Notes: a model not told the origin generated them from the letters alone. Positions 44,991 through 55,854 are shown, counted from the stretch's first letter. The stretch: 64,000 nt of DNA from Saccharopolyspora elongata (GCF_004348985.1 NZ_SMKW01000004.1:1-64000), one strand, 5' to 3'. A program made the numbers and translations.

Positions 44991-46093
44991 TCCCTCGCAG
45001 ACGCGTGGCCGCATGCGGTGCAGGTGTAGGTACGTTCGGACAGCGGCAAGGCGTGCTTGGTTCTCGCTCCGCACTTGGCGCAGTCTTTGGTCGTGTTCTT
45101 CGGGTCCACCAACACGACCTGCCGGCCGTGCTTGCGGCCCATCGTGATCAGTTCGTTCTTCGTGGCCGTAATCGCCGCATCGGCGGCTTTGCGAGCCATC
45201 GTGGTTTTGGCCAGGAACTTCGGGCGGAAGTCTTCAACGGCGATCGCATCATGGTCGGCTACCACGCGCTTAGCCCACGTGCGGGCGGTGTCCTGGCGTT
45301 GCCGGGCGATCTTCTTGTGTGCCTTGGCCGCTTGGCGTTGTGCCTTGCGGTAGCCCTTGCTCTGGGCCTTCCCGCGCGGTGCACGGCGCCGGGCCATCAT
45401 GCGTTGATACCGGGCAAGTTTCGCCACCGCGTCCTTGCCATGCTGGGCGTGGGGAAGGTCGTGGTCCTCGGATGTGGTGGTAGCGGTTTCCTTGACTCCC
45501 CAGTCGATACCGATCACACGACCTGTCTCCGGCAACGGCTGGACACGGGTCTCGACCACGAAGCTCGCATACCAGTGGCCCAGCACATCGCGGTACACCC
45601 GCACCGACGAAGGCACGGCAGGAAGCTCCCGGGACCACACCACAGTAGCCACGATGCCGCCCGCCAGGTGCAGACGAGAATCCTTGACCCGGAACCCGCG
45701 CAGCGTGTAGTTCAAGCTCGGCGCGGCCAGATGCTTCCTTTTGAACCTGGGCATCCCGGCGCGCTGCCGCATCGGCAGACGCGCCTTGATGTCCTTCAAC
45801 GCCTTGGCCCGGGATTTCGCGAAGTCACGGATGATCTGCTGCTGCGGCACCGAGCCACCTGCGCGCAACCACTCGTAGCCTGCACGCCAGCCGGTCAGAA
45901 GCTTGTCCAGGTGCGCGGGACCACACTGCTCGCCATCGCGATGCGCCTGCCGGGAGGTAGCGACGCAGGAATTCCATACCCAACGGCACCGATCCCACTC
46001 GGCCAGCAGTGCGCGGCCAGCGGCGCGGGAGAGACGCAAACGATAGGTATACCGAGCATGCCCGGCATCCCTCGTCTCATCGCTCGCGCGCAT
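44891..46093 (-). CDS. tnpB: TnpB RNA-guided nuclease, apparently intact
   Basis: 400 residues, full length for the family. The split RuvC catalytic residues are all present: D197 (VIGIDWGVKE), E287 (DAIAVEDFRP) and D368 (CGHASARDKNSAHV). The zinc ribbon has C338, C341, C358 and C361. The basic helical segment at 230-275 fits RNA binding. TnpB proteins use a transposon-encoded guide RNA to cut DNA next to a short TAM and promote transposon retention. Its ATG overlaps the divergent ATG of the tnpA fragment (CATG). Confidence 0.9.
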   Translation of the reverse strand: MRASDETRDAGHARYTYRLRLSRAAGRALLAEWDRCRWVWNSCVATSRQAHRDGEQCGPAHLDKLLTGWRAGYEWLRAGGSVPQQQIIRDFAKSRAKALKDIKARLPMRQRAGMPRFKRKHLAAPSLNYTLRGFRVKDSRLHLAGGIVATVVWSRELPAVPSSVRVYRDVLGHWYASFVVETRVQPLPETGRVIGIDWGVKETATTTSEDHDLPHAQHGKDAVAKLARYQRMMARRRAPRGKAQSKGYRKAQRQAAKAHKKIARQRQDTARTWAKRVVADHDAIAVEDFRPKFLAKTTMARKAADAAITATKNELITMGRKHGRQVVLVDPKNTTKDCAKCGARTKHALPLSERTYTCTACGHASARDKNSAHVMLVRAGLYPAGDESGRPPGSQSREAA

Positions 46094-46353
46094 GAACGAT
46101 CATTGTAGGGCCGACCTAGAAGAACTCAACGACGAGACCAACCACGTCCACTTACTGGTCGACTTCCCACCCAAAATCGCGGTATCGAAACTGGTCAACA
46201 GCCTCAAAGGCGTCTCGTCCCGACTGCTACGCAAGGAAATCGAAGACCTACACTTCGCCTACTGCAACGGAGTACTTCGCCGGATCCGTCGGGGGCGCGC
46301 CAATCTCCGTCGTACGCCAGTACAACCAGCGGCAAGCCCGACCCATCGTCTGA
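46092..46353 (+). pseudogene. tnpA: IS200/IS605 Y1 transposase TnpA remnant
   Basis: The first frame gives LNDETNHVHLLVDFPPKIAV and LVNSLKGVSSRLLRKE, which contain the HUH motif (HVH). The protein then needs a shift to a second frame, starting at 46273, to read YFAGSVGGAPISVVRQYNQR, which holds the catalytic Tyr. The N-terminal strand is also missing, and residues between the two parts are lost. The transposase is therefore inactive and the element could move only with help in trans. Confidence 0.75.
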
Positions 46354-47354
46354 GTGGCCACCTCAGGTGCAGACGCCGTGCCGCGCAGCAGCGCCCCGGC
46401 CATCGCGTCGCGGTCGATCGACAGCGAGATCGCCTTGCGCAGCCGCGGATCGCGCAGCGACTCGACGTACTCGGGCACCAGCATCTGGGTGATCTGCCGC
46501 TGCTGCGGGATCGCGAACAGGCCGGAGTCGCCGAGCTGGGTGCGGGCGTCGTTGAGCAGGCCGCCGGGCAGGTTGCGCAGCACGTCGAGCTGCCCGGCCT
46601 GCACGTCGCGGTAGGCGGTGTCCTGCGACTGGTAGATCTTGAACTGGATCTCCTCGGCCGCCTCGGGCAGCACCTCGCCCTGGTAGTCGTGCCAGCGCTG
46701 CAGCACGATCTTCTCGTTGCGGTCCCAGCGGACGAAGCGGTACGGGCCGTTGCCGATCGGCGCCTGCGAGTAGGCGGTGGGGTCGGCCAGGCCCTCCTTC
46801 GGGATCGGGCACGCGCTGTAGGAGGCGATGATCTTCGGGAAGTCGTAGTTGGGCTGCCTGAGCGTGACCTGCAAGGTCAGCGGCCCGAGCACTTCCAGTC
46901 CGCGCAGCGTGTCGCGCACTGGCGGATCCTCGTTGACCTCGTCGAAGCCGTCGATGACGCTGAAGGTGGAACTCGCCTTGTACGCGTTGGGGCCGTAGGA
47001 GACCGCGTTCCAGGTGTCCGCGTAGGTCTGCGCGGTGATCGGTTCGCCGTTGTGGAACGTGCGGCCGGGGCGCAGCGTGATCGTCCACACCCGGCCGTCG
47101 GCGGTGCGCACGCTTTCCGCGCCGCGCATCCGGAGGTCGCCGGCCCTGGCGAAACCGAGGCCGGTCAGCGGCTCGCACAGTCCCATGTAGACCTGGCTGC
47201 CTGATTGCTGCTGCGAGTTGAGCTCCGGCGGATCCGGGTACTGCGCGACCCGCAGCACTCGCCCGGCGTCGGTGTCGGGCATGCCGCAGCTCGTGAGCAG
47301 TGCCAGGCACATCCCGGCGGCGAGCACCAGCCGTCTCCGGAGCTTCTGGGGCAT
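46248..47354 (-). pseudogene. Peptide-binding lipoprotein (DppA/OppA-like), truncated by the transposon
   Basis: The start is good: GGGAGAG upstream of ATG 47354, then a signal peptide with lipobox (LALLTSC). SBP_bac_5 features follow: RVLRVAQYPDPPELN, TFHNGEPITAQTYADTWNAV and GNGPYRFVRWDRNEKI. Native sequence runs to about RGTASAPEVATQ (near 46365); the last 35 or so residues are antisense to the tnpA remnant. Family members have about 500-550 residues, so the C-terminal third is lost and ligand binding is doubtful. It is the first gene of the ABC operon. Confidence 0.75.
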
Positions 47355-47799
47355 GTGTTGCTCTCCCTAACTCAGATAACCAGCTTGCGCATGTGTGCTC
47401 GTAAGTCCGAGTTATCGAGCAACTTCATGCAAGTTCGGTCATTATTAACGCGGGCAGTGGTGCCTGTCACTACTTCGGCCCGCATTGCTTGGAACGTGCT
47501 GGTCAATGCGCGTGATCCGGTGACGTCGCGTGGTCGAGGCGCTACGCAAGGCTTCTTCCCGGCGGTCGTCATCGCAAGTCGGCGGCTCCTACGGGTGGCG
47601 ATGACCGGGCGATACGATGATTGATATTGATTGCTTTGCCTCTTGTTCGATCAAATTCGGGCATCTAGGCTGGCGGCGTGGCGCGCTGCGACGGACTCCG
47701 CGTGGCGGTTCGGCAGTGCCCGGCCTCCCGCTGCGCCGTCGTTCGGCGGCGCACCGGAGGGCCGGCTCGCCGCGGAAACGACAGGTTTTGGAGGACTTG
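47355..47799. promoter_or_regulatory. Divergent control region between the peptide ABC and aga-like operons
   Basis: This 445-bp AT-richer gap holds AACTT-CATGC-AAGTT (47421-47435) on the ABC side and a direct repeat of TGATTG (47618-47633) on the aga side. DeoR-type regulators often bind AT-rich direct repeats, so the latter is a candidate AgaR-like site. No gene is supported here. Confidence 0.35.
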
Positions 47800-48696
47800 A
47801 TGGCGTCTGGCGGATACCTCGTGGACGGCGAGATCGACAGCCAGCCGGAATGCTGGCTGCGCGCCGCGGAGCTGGCCCGGGAGGTGGCCGACGTGCTGCC
47901 GGCTCGCGGCGAGCGGGTGGCCGTGGCCGGGTGCGGCACCTCCTGGTTCATGGCCATGGCGTACGCGACGCTGCGGGAGGCCGCCGGCGAGGGCGTGACG
48001 GACGCGTTCCCCGCATCCGAAATGCCCGTCGGCCGGCCCTACGACCGCGTGGTGGTGATCAGCCGCTCGGGAACCACCACGGAGGTGCTGGAACTCCTGC
48101 GGCGGCTGAGCGGAACGGTGCCCACGGTCGGGATCACCGCCGTCCCCACCGCGCCAATCGCGGAGGTCTGCGACGAGCTGGTCGCGCTGGAGTTCGCCGA
48201 CGAGAAGTCCGTGGTGCAGACGCGGTTCGCGACGACCGCGCTGGCCCTGCTCCGCGCTTCGCTCGGAGCGGACCTCGCCGGGGCCGTCGCGGATGCCCGC
48301 GCCATGCTGGGCGCCGAGCTCGGCGCGCTCCCGGCCAGCGAGCAGATCACCTTCCTCGGGAAGGGCTGGACGGTCGGGCTGGCGCACGAGGCGGCGCTGA
48401 AGGTGCGGGAAGCCGCGGGCCTGTGGTCGGAGGCGTACCCGGCCATGGAGTACCGGCACGGCCCCATCAGCATCGCCGAACCCGGCCGGGTGGCCTGGAT
48501 GTTCGGCGAGACCCCGACCGGGCTCGCCGCCGAGGTTTCCTCGGCCGGAGCCGACTTCGTCGACAGCGGGCAGCGCGACCCGATGGCGCACCTGGTGCTC
48601 GCCCAGCGAGTCGCGGTGGCCGCGGCGGTGAAGCGCGAGCTGGACCCGGACAACCCGCGCAACCTGACCCGGTCGATCGTCCTGGACGACGTGTGA
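47800..48696 (+). CDS. agaS: SIS-domain sugar isomerase/deaminase (AgaS-like)
   Basis: 298 residues from the ATG at 47800, behind TTTGGAGG. Two SIS domains: AGCGTSWFMAMAYATL and VVVISRSGTTTEVLELLRRL in the first, LGKGWTVGLAHEAALKVREA in the second, as in GlmS C-terminal domains and AgaS. AgaS converts galactosamine-6-phosphate to tagatose-6-phosphate and ammonia. The next genes encode a ROK kinase, an N-acetylhexosamine-6-phosphate deacetylase remnant, a class II aldolase, a PfkB kinase and a DeoR regulator, which together fit the N-acetylgalactosamine/galactosamine pathway. GlcN-6-phosphate as substrate is the main alternative. Confidence 0.78.
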   Translation: MASGGYLVDGEIDSQPECWLRAAELAREVADVLPARGERVAVAGCGTSWFMAMAYATLREAAGEGVTDAFPASEMPVGRPYDRVVVISRSGTTTEVLELLRRLSGTVPTVGITAVPTAPIAEVCDELVALEFADEKSVVQTRFATTALALLRASLGADLAGAVADARAMLGAELGALPASEQITFLGKGWTVGLAHEAALKVREAAGLWSEAYPAMEYRHGPISIAEPGRVAWMFGETPTGLAAEVSSAGADFVDSGQRDPMAHLVLAQRVAVAAAVKRELDPDNPRNLTRSIVLDDV

Positions 48697-49586
48697 CGGA
48701 CAACGCCGGCGGCCCCGTGGTCGGTGTCGACGTGGGCGGGACCGAGACGAAAGCAGTGCTCGTCGACGCATCAGGGACGGTGCTGGCGCAGCGGCGCCGC
48801 GCCACGCCGCCGCCGTCGTCCGACACGGTCCAGCGGGTGCTGGACCTGACGTGCTCGCTCGTCGCCGACCTCGCCGAGCACACCGCGCCGGCGGCCGTCG
48901 GCTTCGTCGTGCCCGGGATCGTCGACGAGTCCCGGGGCGTCGCGGTGTTCTCGGGGAACCTGGGGTGGTCGGACGTGCCGTTCGCCTCGTTGCTCGCGGA
49001 GCGGATCGGCCTGCCGGTCGCCTTCGGCCACGACGTCCGGGCCGGGGCGCTGGCGGAACACCGGCTCGGTGCCGCCCGAGAGGCGAGCGACGCGGTGTTC
49101 CTCCCGGTCGGCACCGGAATCTCGGCGGCGCACGTGCAATCCGGTCGGGTGCATGCCGCAGGCGGATACGCGGGGGAGATCGGGCAGGTCCCGATCGAGG
49201 CTCGGATTCGCCTGGAGGAGGTCGCGTCCGCGGGCGCGATCAGCCGGCGCTACCAGGACCGGACCGGGACTCCGGTGGCGGGCGCGGCGGACGTGGCGAG
49301 GCGGGTCGCCGCAGGGGACCCGGTCGCCACCGCCGTCTGGGACGAGGCGGTCGACGCGCTGGGCGGCGCGCTGATCTGGCTCACCGCCTTGCTGGCGCCG
49401 GAGGTCGTCGTGGTGGGCGGTGGCCTGTCGCAAGCCGGGTCGCTGCTGTTCGACCCGCTCACCCGTCGCGTGGAAGAGGACTGGAACCTCCAGCGCACAC
49501 CGCGGATCGTGCCCGCCGCGCTCGGCGATCGCGCGGGCAGCCTGGGCGCGGCGCTGCTCGCCGCCGAACTGGTGGGGGCGACATGA
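48693..49586 (+). CDS. ROK-family sugar kinase without the zinc motif
   Basis: 297 residues from a GTG overlapping the agaS stop (GTGA). ATP site GVDVGGTETKAVLVD, catalytic Asp in FGHDVRAGALAEHRLG, and C-terminal VVVGGGLSQAG. The ROK signature that follows GEIGH and carries the Cys-x-Cys...Cys zinc ligands is missing: here it reads YAGEIGQVPIEARIRLEEV. The His is Gln and there are no Cys, so substrate binding must be arranged differently. Context suggests N-acetylgalactosamine, galactosamine or a related amino sugar as substrate. Confidence 0.82.
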   Translation: MTDNAGGPVVGVDVGGTETKAVLVDASGTVLAQRRRATPPPSSDTVQRVLDLTCSLVADLAEHTAPAAVGFVVPGIVDESRGVAVFSGNLGWSDVPFASLLAERIGLPVAFGHDVRAGALAEHRLGAAREASDAVFLPVGTGISAAHVQSGRVHAAGGYAGEIGQVPIEARIRLEEVASAGAISRRYQDRTGTPVAGAADVARRVAAGDPVATAVWDEAVDALGGALIWLTALLAPEVVVVGGGLSQAGSLLFDPLTRRVEEDWNLQRTPRIVPAALGDRAGSLGAALLAAELVGAT

Positions 49587-50165
49587 TCCTCGGCGGCGGC
49601 AAGGTCGTCGCGGCGGACTCCGCCGTGCTCGATCCCGGCTGGGTGGAGGTGCGCGACGGGCGGATCGCCTCCGTCGGGGCCGGTCGGGCGCCGAAGCCCG
49701 TCGACGTCGACCTGCGGAATCGGTGGCTGGTGCCGGGTTTCGTCGACATGCACGTGCACGGCGGCGGAGGAGCCGCATTCCAGGACGGGACCGGCGAACG
49801 GGTGCGGCGGGCTGCCGAATTCCACCGCTCCCACGGCACGACCACGCTGGTGGCCGGGCTGGTCACCGCTCCGCTGCAAGCGATGGAGCGGAAAGTCGCC
49901 GAGCTCGCCGAGTCTGTCCAGGACGGGCTCATCGCCGGGGTGCACCTCGAAGGCCCGTTCCTCGCCGCCGCGCATCGGAATCCCGTTCCTCGACGCGCTC
50001 GCGGCGATCACGAGCGTTCCCGCCCGCGCCGTCGGGCTCGGCGGCGAAGCCGGCTCGCTGGCTCCCGGCCGCCCGGCCGACCTCGTCGTGCTCACGGACG
50101 ACCTCCTCGTCGACGCCGTGTTCGCGCGCGGCAACCCGGTCATCAACCACACAGAAGAGAGGTAG
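49583..50165 (+). pseudogene. nagA: N-acetylhexosamine-6-phosphate deacetylase with internal deletion
   Basis: The first 131 codons from ATG 49583 are a normal NagA/AgaA N-terminus: WLVPGFVDMHVHGGGG, SHGTTTLVAGLVTAP and GVHLEGPFLAAAHRN. The sequence then drops into another frame that reads IPFLDALAAITSVPARAVGL and SLAPGRPADLVVLTDD up to TAG 50165, the family C-terminus. About 190-200 residues of the central TIM barrel, with the remaining metal His and catalytic Asp, are gone and a frameshift lies at the joint. The deletion is clean on both sides. The ATGA overlap upstream and the close spacing downstream remain, so the rest of the operon is still translatable. Confidence 0.8.
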
Positions 50166-50170
50166 TAGCC

Positions 50171-51034
50171 ATGCCTTTGGTCGGCACCGGCAGCGTCGTC
50201 GACGCCGCCGTCCGCACCGGTCTCGGGGTCGGTGCGTTCAACGTCATCGGGCTCGAACACGCGGATGCCCTGGTGGCCGGCGCCGAGCGCGCGGGGGCCC
50301 CGGTGGTGTTGCAGATCAGCGAGAACTGCGCGCGCTACCACGGCGCGCTGGAGCCGATCGCGTGCGCGACGCTCGCCCGCGCCCGCAGGGCCGAGGTGCA
50401 GGTGGCCGTGCACCTGGACCACGCCGAGTCCGAAGATCTGGTCGCCGAGGCCATCGAGCTCGGGTTCGGCTCCGTCATGTTCGACGCCTCGAAGCAGAGC
50501 TACGAGGAGAACGTGGCCCGCACGCGCGCCGTCGTGACCAGGTGCCACGACGCCGGGCTCTGGATCGAAGCCGAGCTGGGCGAGGTCGGCGGCAAGGACG
50601 GCGTCCACGCGCCGGGAGCCCGCACCGATCCCCGCGAGGCCGTCGACTACGTCGCCGCCACCGGAGTGGACGCGTTGGCCGTCGCGGTCGGCACCTCGCA
50701 CACGATGGTGACGCGCGACGCCTCGCTCGACTTCGAGCTCATCGAGCGGCTCGACGACGCGCTGAGTGTTCCCCTTGTGCTGCACGGTTCTTCGGGCGTG
50801 TCCGACGAGGACCTCGGCTCCGCAATCCGCAGCGGGATGACCAAGATCAACATCTCCACGCACCTGAACAAGACGTTCACGGAGTCGGTGCGGCAGGTCC
50901 TGGCGGGCAACCCGAGCCTGGTCGATCCGCGCAAGTACCTCACCGCGGGAAAGGACGCCCTCGCGGCGGAAACCGCGCGCCTGCTCGGGGTATTGCGGCT
51001 CGGCGCCGGCTCGCCCCAGGATGCGACCGGATGA
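50171..51034 (+). CDS. Class II tagatose/fructose-bisphosphate aldolase
   Basis: 287 residues. Zinc ligands and catalytic residues of class II aldolases: VHLDHAESEDLV, ELGEVGGKDG, HTMVTRD and LVLHGSSGVSDEDL, then KINISTHLN. Similar to GatY/KbaY (tagatose-1,6-bisphosphate) as well as Fba. With the PfkB kinase next door, the tagatose route (tagatose-6-P to tagatose-1,6-bisP to DHAP and glyceraldehyde-3-P) fits best. It starts 5 bp after the nagA remnant, with GAGAGG upstream. Confidence 0.86.
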   Translation: MPLVGTGSVVDAAVRTGLGVGAFNVIGLEHADALVAGAERAGAPVVLQISENCARYHGALEPIACATLARARRAEVQVAVHLDHAESEDLVAEAIELGFGSVMFDASKQSYEENVARTRAVVTRCHDAGLWIEAELGEVGGKDGVHAPGARTDPREAVDYVAATGVDALAVAVGTSHTMVTRDASLDFELIERLDDALSVPLVLHGSSGVSDEDLGSAIRSGMTKINISTHLNKTFTESVRQVLAGNPSLVDPRKYLTAGKDALAAETARLLGVLRLGAGSPQDATG

Positions 51035-51978
51035 TCATCACCGTCACCCCGAACCCCGCGCTGGACGTCAGCTACCGGGTGGAGCACGTCCACCCCGGAG
51101 AATCGCACCGAGTCCGCAGCGTCCACGAACGCGCCGGGGGCAAAGGCCTCAACGTCAGCAGGGTGCTGCACGGCCAGGGCGTCCCGACGCTAGCTGCCGC
51201 CCCTGTCGGGGGTGTCCTCGGCGACGTGATCCGCGATGACCTCACCGCTGCCGGGATCGAACACGCGCTGCTGCCGGTGTCCGCTCCCACCCGCAAGACC
51301 ATCGCGGTGATCGCCGAAGCGGACGCAGGCGAGGCGACGCTGTTCAACGAGCCCGGCAGCCACCTGGGAGGCGAGGACTGGCAGCGCCTCAGGGGCCTCG
51401 TCGCCGAGCGGCTGACCGCCGCTTCGGTCCTCGTGTGCTCGGGAAGCCTGCCGCCCGGGTGCGCGGCGGGCAGCTACGCCGAGCTGGTCCGGGACGCCCA
51501 TGCCCGCTCGGTGCCCGCGGTGGTCGACGCCACGGGCCCCGCGCTGCTGGCGGCGGCTGAAGCCGGCGCGGACCTCGTCAAACCCAATGCCGTCGAACTC
51601 CGCGAAACGACAGGACATGACGACCCGCTCAGCGGAGCTCAGCAGCTGCGCGACCGCGGCGCGGCGGCCGTGATCGTCTCCCTCGGCCCGGACGGACTGC
51701 TCGCAGCCACCGGTGAGGGGTTCTGGCGCGCAGCGCCGCCCTTCGCGGTGAGCGGCAACCCTACGGGCGCCGGTGATGCGGCGGTGGCGGCGTTCGCCGC
51801 CGGCATCATGCGCCGGGAGACCTGGCCCGAGCGCCTGCGCAATGCCGTTGCGTGGTCAGCGGCCGCAGCGGCGGCGCCGGTCGCGGGAACGCTCGACCAC
51901 CGCGTCCTCCGGGACATCGCCGACAACATCACGATCGAGCCGCTGGCCGCCGACGGAACGCGCCGGAACCTCGGGTAG
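51031..51978 (+). CDS. PfkB-family tagatose-6-phosphate/1-phosphofructokinase
   Basis: 315 residues, coupled to the aldolase by an ATGA overlap. MIITVTPNPALDVSYRVE, GGKGLNVSRVLHGQG and the catalytic GNPTGAGDAAVAAFAAG are the hallmarks of the LacC/FruK branch. In the tagatose pathway it would phosphorylate tagatose-6-phosphate. FruK-type activity on fructose-1-phosphate is the main alternative, but no PTS gene is here. Confidence 0.87.
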   Translation: MIITVTPNPALDVSYRVEHVHPGESHRVRSVHERAGGKGLNVSRVLHGQGVPTLAAAPVGGVLGDVIRDDLTAAGIEHALLPVSAPTRKTIAVIAEADAGEATLFNEPGSHLGGEDWQRLRGLVAERLTAASVLVCSGSLPPGCAAGSYAELVRDAHARSVPAVVDATGPALLAAAEAGADLVKPNAVELRETTGHDDPLSGAQQLRDRGAAAVIVSLGPDGLLAATGEGFWRAAPPFAVSGNPTGAGDAAVAAFAAGIMRRETWPERLRNAVAWSAAAAAAPVAGTLDHRVLRDIADNITIEPLAADGTRRNLG

Positions 51979-52156
51979 TTGCATGAAAGTGGCTCGACGG
52001 GCAGGAAAGGGGCCTCGGGATTCGGCGCAGCAGGACCTGCTGGATGGCCGCTCGCGCCGGACCTGATTGGAACACCTGTCACCAGGTGAGCGTTTATGAG
52101 CGATACTGACCGTGGAGTGATCGATTCTGCGTTCGGCCGAAGGATGGGGGACACCG

Positions 52157-52942
52157 GTGGACCGGCATGCGCGACTGTCCGCGTTGCTCGACCTGCTCGG
52201 GGAACGAGGCAAGGTCACCGTGGACGAGATCGCGGACGAGCTCAACGCTTCTGCGGCCACGGTTCGCCGCGACCTCGATCACCTCGCGGAGCAGCAGCTG
52301 CTGACCCGCACGCGCGGCGGAGCCGTCGCCCAGAACATCTCCTACGACTTGCCGCTGCGGTACAAGGCCGCCCGGAACGCGCGTGAGAAGGGGCGCATCG
52401 CCCGAGCGGCTGCGGCGATGGTCGCGCCGGGTGCGGTGGTCGGGGTCAACGGAGGTACGACCACCACCGAAATCGCGCGCAGCCTCGTGTCGCGCGCCGA
52501 TATCGGCGACTCCGGCGAACGCACTTCGCTGACCATCGTCACCAATGCCCTGAACATCGCCAACGAGCTCGTCGTCAGGCCCCAGGTGAAGATCGTGGTG
52601 ACGGGAGGCGTGGCGCGACCGCAGTCGTTCGAACTCACCGGGCCGCTCGGCACCCACCTCCTCGAGGAGATCACCCTCGACATCGTGTTCCTCGGCGTGG
52701 ACGCCGTCGACCCGTCGCGCGGCGCGTTCGCGCACAACGAGGCCGAAGCCAGCATCAACCGCCTCATGACCGAACGCGCCGACCGCGTGGTCGTCGTCGC
52801 CGACAGCTCCAAGCTCGACCGCAGCGCCTTCGCCCACATCTGCCCGGTGGAGTCGATCGACATGCTGCTGACCGACTCGAACGCGCCAGCCGAACTCATC
52901 CAGCGCTTCGACGCCGCAGGAGTACCGGTCAAAGCGGTGTGA
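52157..52942 (+). CDS. DeoR-family regulator (AgaR-like)
   Basis: 261 residues from a GTG with GATGGGGG upstream. N-terminal HTH: RGKVTVDEIADELNASAATV followed by RRDL. The C-terminal DeoRC sugar-phosphate-binding domain has VVGVNGGTTTTEIAR and VFLGVDAVDPSRGAFAHN. It probably represses the aga-like operon and senses a phosphorylated intermediate. It lies 178 bp downstream of the PfkB gene, so it may have its own promoter. Confidence 0.87.
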   Translation: MDRHARLSALLDLLGERGKVTVDEIADELNASAATVRRDLDHLAEQQLLTRTRGGAVAQNISYDLPLRYKAARNAREKGRIARAAAAMVAPGAVVGVNGGTTTTEIARSLVSRADIGDSGERTSLTIVTNALNIANELVVRPQVKIVVTGGVARPQSFELTGPLGTHLLEEITLDIVFLGVDAVDPSRGAFAHNEAEASINRLMTERADRVVVVADSSKLDRSAFAHICPVESIDMLLTDSNAPAELIQRFDAAGVPVKAV

Positions 52943-52945
52943 GCG

Positions 52946-52984
52946 ACGCCGGCTGGAGGGGCGCCGTCGGGCATCCGGCGTTTT
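52946..52984 (+). terminator. Terminator of the deoR gene
   Basis: ACGCCGG (52946-52952) pairs with CCGGCGT (52975-52981), which is followed by TTTT. The loop is long (22 bases). The T-run is unusual for this genome and supports intrinsic termination. Confidence 0.5.
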
Positions 52985-53031
52985 CGTTAGTGTGATCGTG
53001 GAGCATTCGATCTTCGCCGGGGAGGGCGAGC

Positions 53032-53409
53032 ATGGGACTTTTCGACGGGATGATGGGCAACGCTTCGCGGGTCGACCCCCGTGCGGCAGCGAAGGAGTTC
53101 GGGCGCTTGCTGGCGCAGGGCGAGGAGATCCATGCCGCGTACCAGTTGATCCGGGACTCGTTCCTCTTCACGGACCGGCGCCTGGTCCTCGTCGACAAGC
53201 AGGGCATGACCGGCCGGAAGGTCGAGTACCACTCGATCCCGTACCGCAGCATCACCCACTTCTCCGTCGAGACCGCCGGCACCTTCGACCTCGACGCGGA
53301 GCTGAAGATCTGGCTCTCCGGCACGGCCGAGCCGATCACGAAGCAGTTCGGCAAGGGCGTCGACGTCTACGAGGTCCAGGCCCTGCTGAGCGCCTACGTC
53401 GCGCGCTGA
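53032..53409 (+). CDS. PH-domain protein (bacterial PH fold)
   Basis: 125 residues from an ATG with GGGGAGG upstream. After MGLFDGMMGNASRVDP come GEEIHAAYQLIRDSFLFTDR, RKVEYHSIPYRSITHFSVET and ELKIWLSG, the beta-strand pattern of bacterial PH (YvbH/YdcH-like) proteins. There is no membrane segment. Function is unknown; relatives are often stress-related. Stands alone. Confidence 0.82.
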   Translation: MGLFDGMMGNASRVDPRAAAKEFGRLLAQGEEIHAAYQLIRDSFLFTDRRLVLVDKQGMTGRKVEYHSIPYRSITHFSVETAGTFDLDAELKIWLSGTAEPITKQFGKGVDVYEVQALLSAYVAR

Positions 53410-53617
53410 TCAAAGCAGTTGCCGACTTCGGGCCACGGGGCCTTGGAGATCGATTCGGTGATCGACGAGAGGGCGCTGGAGCAGTTCCGGCAATGGGTCT
53501 TCGAATCCAGCTCGACGATGTGCACGATGGATCACTGGAGCAAGAGGATTTCCGTTCGCTTCAGTCGGTCGCTGAACGCGTGAATTCTGCGGATGGATCT
53601 GCATCCGTTCGCGCTGA

Positions 53618-55492
<1,875 letters not shown>

Positions 55493-55683
55493 GCTCGCAG
55501 GTGTGCTCCACCCCGTCTCGACGTGCCGACCCCGCACGGGTCGATGTCTCTTGTGGACGATGGTGGCAGGCCGATGTCACGCGTCGGCCGCGAGGTCCGG
55601 CGCGACTTCGAACGCGGCACCCGTGGCCAGCACTGCGTCCGCGTGGTGCACCGTCGGAACTCCATTCCACCCCCACGCGGAAC

Positions 55684-55753
55684 GCTGATTTCGCGCGAAA
55701 TCGCCACCCTGCGCCCCGGACGGCCGGCGCCCGCGCAGCAATCTGAAACGACC
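55684..55753. repeat. Family A element, half with one palindrome
   Basis: Core TGATTTCGCGCGAAATCG followed by TCTGAAACGACC at 55742-55753. It lies in the 362-bp gap between rox and the LLM gene, which has no other supported content. Confidence 0.65.
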
Positions 55754-55854
55754 TCTGGAGGGCGCTCAGGGGCATGGCGGTGCGGCACGTTCCGTGTGAT
55801 CGCGTCGTTCGCTGGTTGCGGAATCAGGCCGTGGGGTAGGGCGTTGCAGGTGTT

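Larger units (their letters stand above)
44816..46355. mobile_element. IS605-type element with tnpB and degenerate tnpA
   Basis: The element has divergent tnpA and tnpB, tnpB ending near the right end, and a right-end hairpin (CCGTCC-TTGAA-GGGCGG at 44827-44843). The right boundary is placed at TCAA on the minus strand (44816-44819), the left near the tnpA stop at 46351-46353; both are estimates. No target duplication is expected in this family. It separates the peptide-binding-protein gene from the DppC-like permease; a DppB gene normally present there is missing. Confidence 0.75.

Noticed and set aside
46350-46366. CTGAG/CTCAG hairpin as the left end of the IS605-type element
   Set aside because: The stem is only 5 bp and may be native binding-protein sequence, so the left boundary is left approximate.
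53458-53581. Short plus-strand frame after the PH-domain gene
   Set aside because: About 40 codons from a GTG with no ribosome binding site or known motif, in repeat-rich DNA.
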